Assembly: GCA_002410715.1 (NCBI GenBank)
Contig: DHOG01000155.1
Span: 34,744 to 42,030, forward strand
Direction of reading: 5' to 3'
Source: Ruminococcaceae bacterium UBA5396
Lineage (GTDB): Bacteria > Bacillota > Clostridia > Oscillospirales > Acutalibacteraceae
DNA: 7,287 nucleotides
The notes under the pieces are model-generated. The model had not been told where the DNA came from and did no database searches. It saw only the letters and a program-made list of their open reading frames with translations. Each line of letters starts with the position of its first letter. Position 1 is the first letter of the stretch. Positions 7,089 through 7,287 of this stretch are shown here, in pieces. The position numbers and the translations under genes are program-made.

Positions 7089-7210
7089 GCGCCGGAAAAG
7101 CTAAACTAGAATCCTTTAGAAATATAATGATGTCACCCCACGGCAGAAATTGTGGGGGATTAAACTCATTACTGGATTAAAATACGCAGGTTTTCAAGGA
7201 TTCCTTTTGG
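7089..7210 (+). ncRNA. putative structured RNA of unknown family, or structured leader of the tRNA transcript
   Basis: From the predicted start the RNA can form a closed, irregular hairpin. GAATCCTT (7109-7116) pairs with AAGGATTC (7196-7203). GAAA (7119-7122) continues with TTTC (7192-7195) past a 2-nt bulge. AAAAG (7096-7100) can extend the base with CTTTT (7204-7208) across an 8-nt bulge. Inside, TAATGA (7125-7130) pairs with TCATTA (7166-7171), and CCCCACGG (7136-7143) pairs with TTGTGGGG (7150-7157) around CAGAAA. About 20 nt (7172-7191) stay unpaired on the 3' side. No ribosome site or credible reading frame is present and no clear terminator follows. I do not recognise it: it lacks the SRP GGAA-loop domain and is short for 6S RNA. 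It could be cut from a joint transcript by tRNA processing. Confidence 0.45.
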
Positions 7211-7235
7211 TAGAACCAATTGAAAAATCTAATAC

Positions 7236-7287
7236 GGAGCGGTATCGAAGTGGTCATAACGGGGCTGACTCGAAATCCACTCGGTCA
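7236..7287 (+). tRNA. tRNA-Ser(CGA)-like 5' part, cut by window edge; anticodon stem imperfect
   Basis: GGAGCGG (7236-7242) fits an acceptor 5' arm, and TATCGAAGTGGTCATAACGG is a typical serine-tRNA D arm. CTCGAAA (7269-7275) is a normal anticodon loop with CGA at 7271-7273, reading UCG serine codons. The 5' anticodon-stem strand GCTGA (7264-7268) meets TCCAC (7276-7280): the two inner pairs and the outermost form, but the two between are mismatched (T·C and C·A). The variable arm, T arm and 3' acceptor are beyond the window, so whether this is a working gene, a remnant or a junction cannot be decided. Confidence 0.6.

Noticed and set aside
7127..7180. Possible 17-codon peptide (MMSPHGRNCGGLNSLLD) inside the structured RNA
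   Set aside because: No Shine-Dalgarno sequence precedes it and its bases form the central hairpin of the proposed RNA fold.
7089..7210. Identification of the plus-strand RNA as SRP RNA or 6S RNA
   Set aside because: The conserved SRP apical GGAA-loop domain is absent, and the foldable region is about 120 nt, shorter than typical 6S RNA, with a one-sided bulge in place of the usual central bubble.
1..7287. CRISPR array, insertion sequence, toxin-antitoxin or defence genes
   Set aside because: No regularly spaced direct repeats, transposase-like frames, terminal inverted repeats or small paired genes were seen on either strand.

Overview
The window carries five protein genes, all on the minus strand, and a short plus-strand RNA segment at its right edge. 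The gene set suggests an anaerobic Firmicute of class Clostridia, possibly Oscillospirales/Ruminococcaceae. The clues are a type III glutamine synthetase (GlnN), a short SerA with an ACT domain next to SerC, a YetF/DUF421 membrane protein, A/T-rich spacers with consensus sigma-A promoters, and strong AGGAGG-like ribosome binding sites. This placement is inference; no rRNA or other taxonomic marker is present.

Layout from left to right: (1) 1-547, the N-terminal part of a DUF421/YetF membrane protein, whose 3' end lies outside the window; (2) 668-2992, a serC-serA operon read leftward from a TTGACT-17-TACAAT promoter at 3036-3064 and ended by a strong intrinsic terminator at 668-707; (3) 3098-4570, a single-gene unit for an FAD oxidoreductase with a C-terminal Rieske [2Fe-2S] domain; (4) 4634-6915, glnN with its own promoter, a leader containing an intrinsic terminator, and a strong terminator after the gene; (5) 6916-7287, a divergent regulatory region, then on the plus strand a perfect TTGACA-17-TATAAT promoter, a foldable stretch of about 120 nt that I do not recognise, and the 5' part of a tRNA-Ser(CGA)-like sequence cut by the window edge.

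Functionally this is mostly housekeeping amino-acid metabolism. SerC and SerA supply two steps of serine synthesis from 3-phosphoglycerate, and SerC uses glutamate as amino donor. GlnN assimilates ammonia into glutamine. The oxidoreductase and the DUF421 protein are separate units with no clear pathway link.

The parts worth a second look are noncoding. The glnN leader has a terminator hairpin almost at the transcription start, competing with a small A-x-x-G hexaloop hairpin. The plus-strand region has a consensus-promoter RNA of unknown identity. The tRNA-Ser-like sequence has an anticodon stem that does not close normally. I found no CRISPR array, insertion sequence, toxin-antitoxin pair or defence genes.
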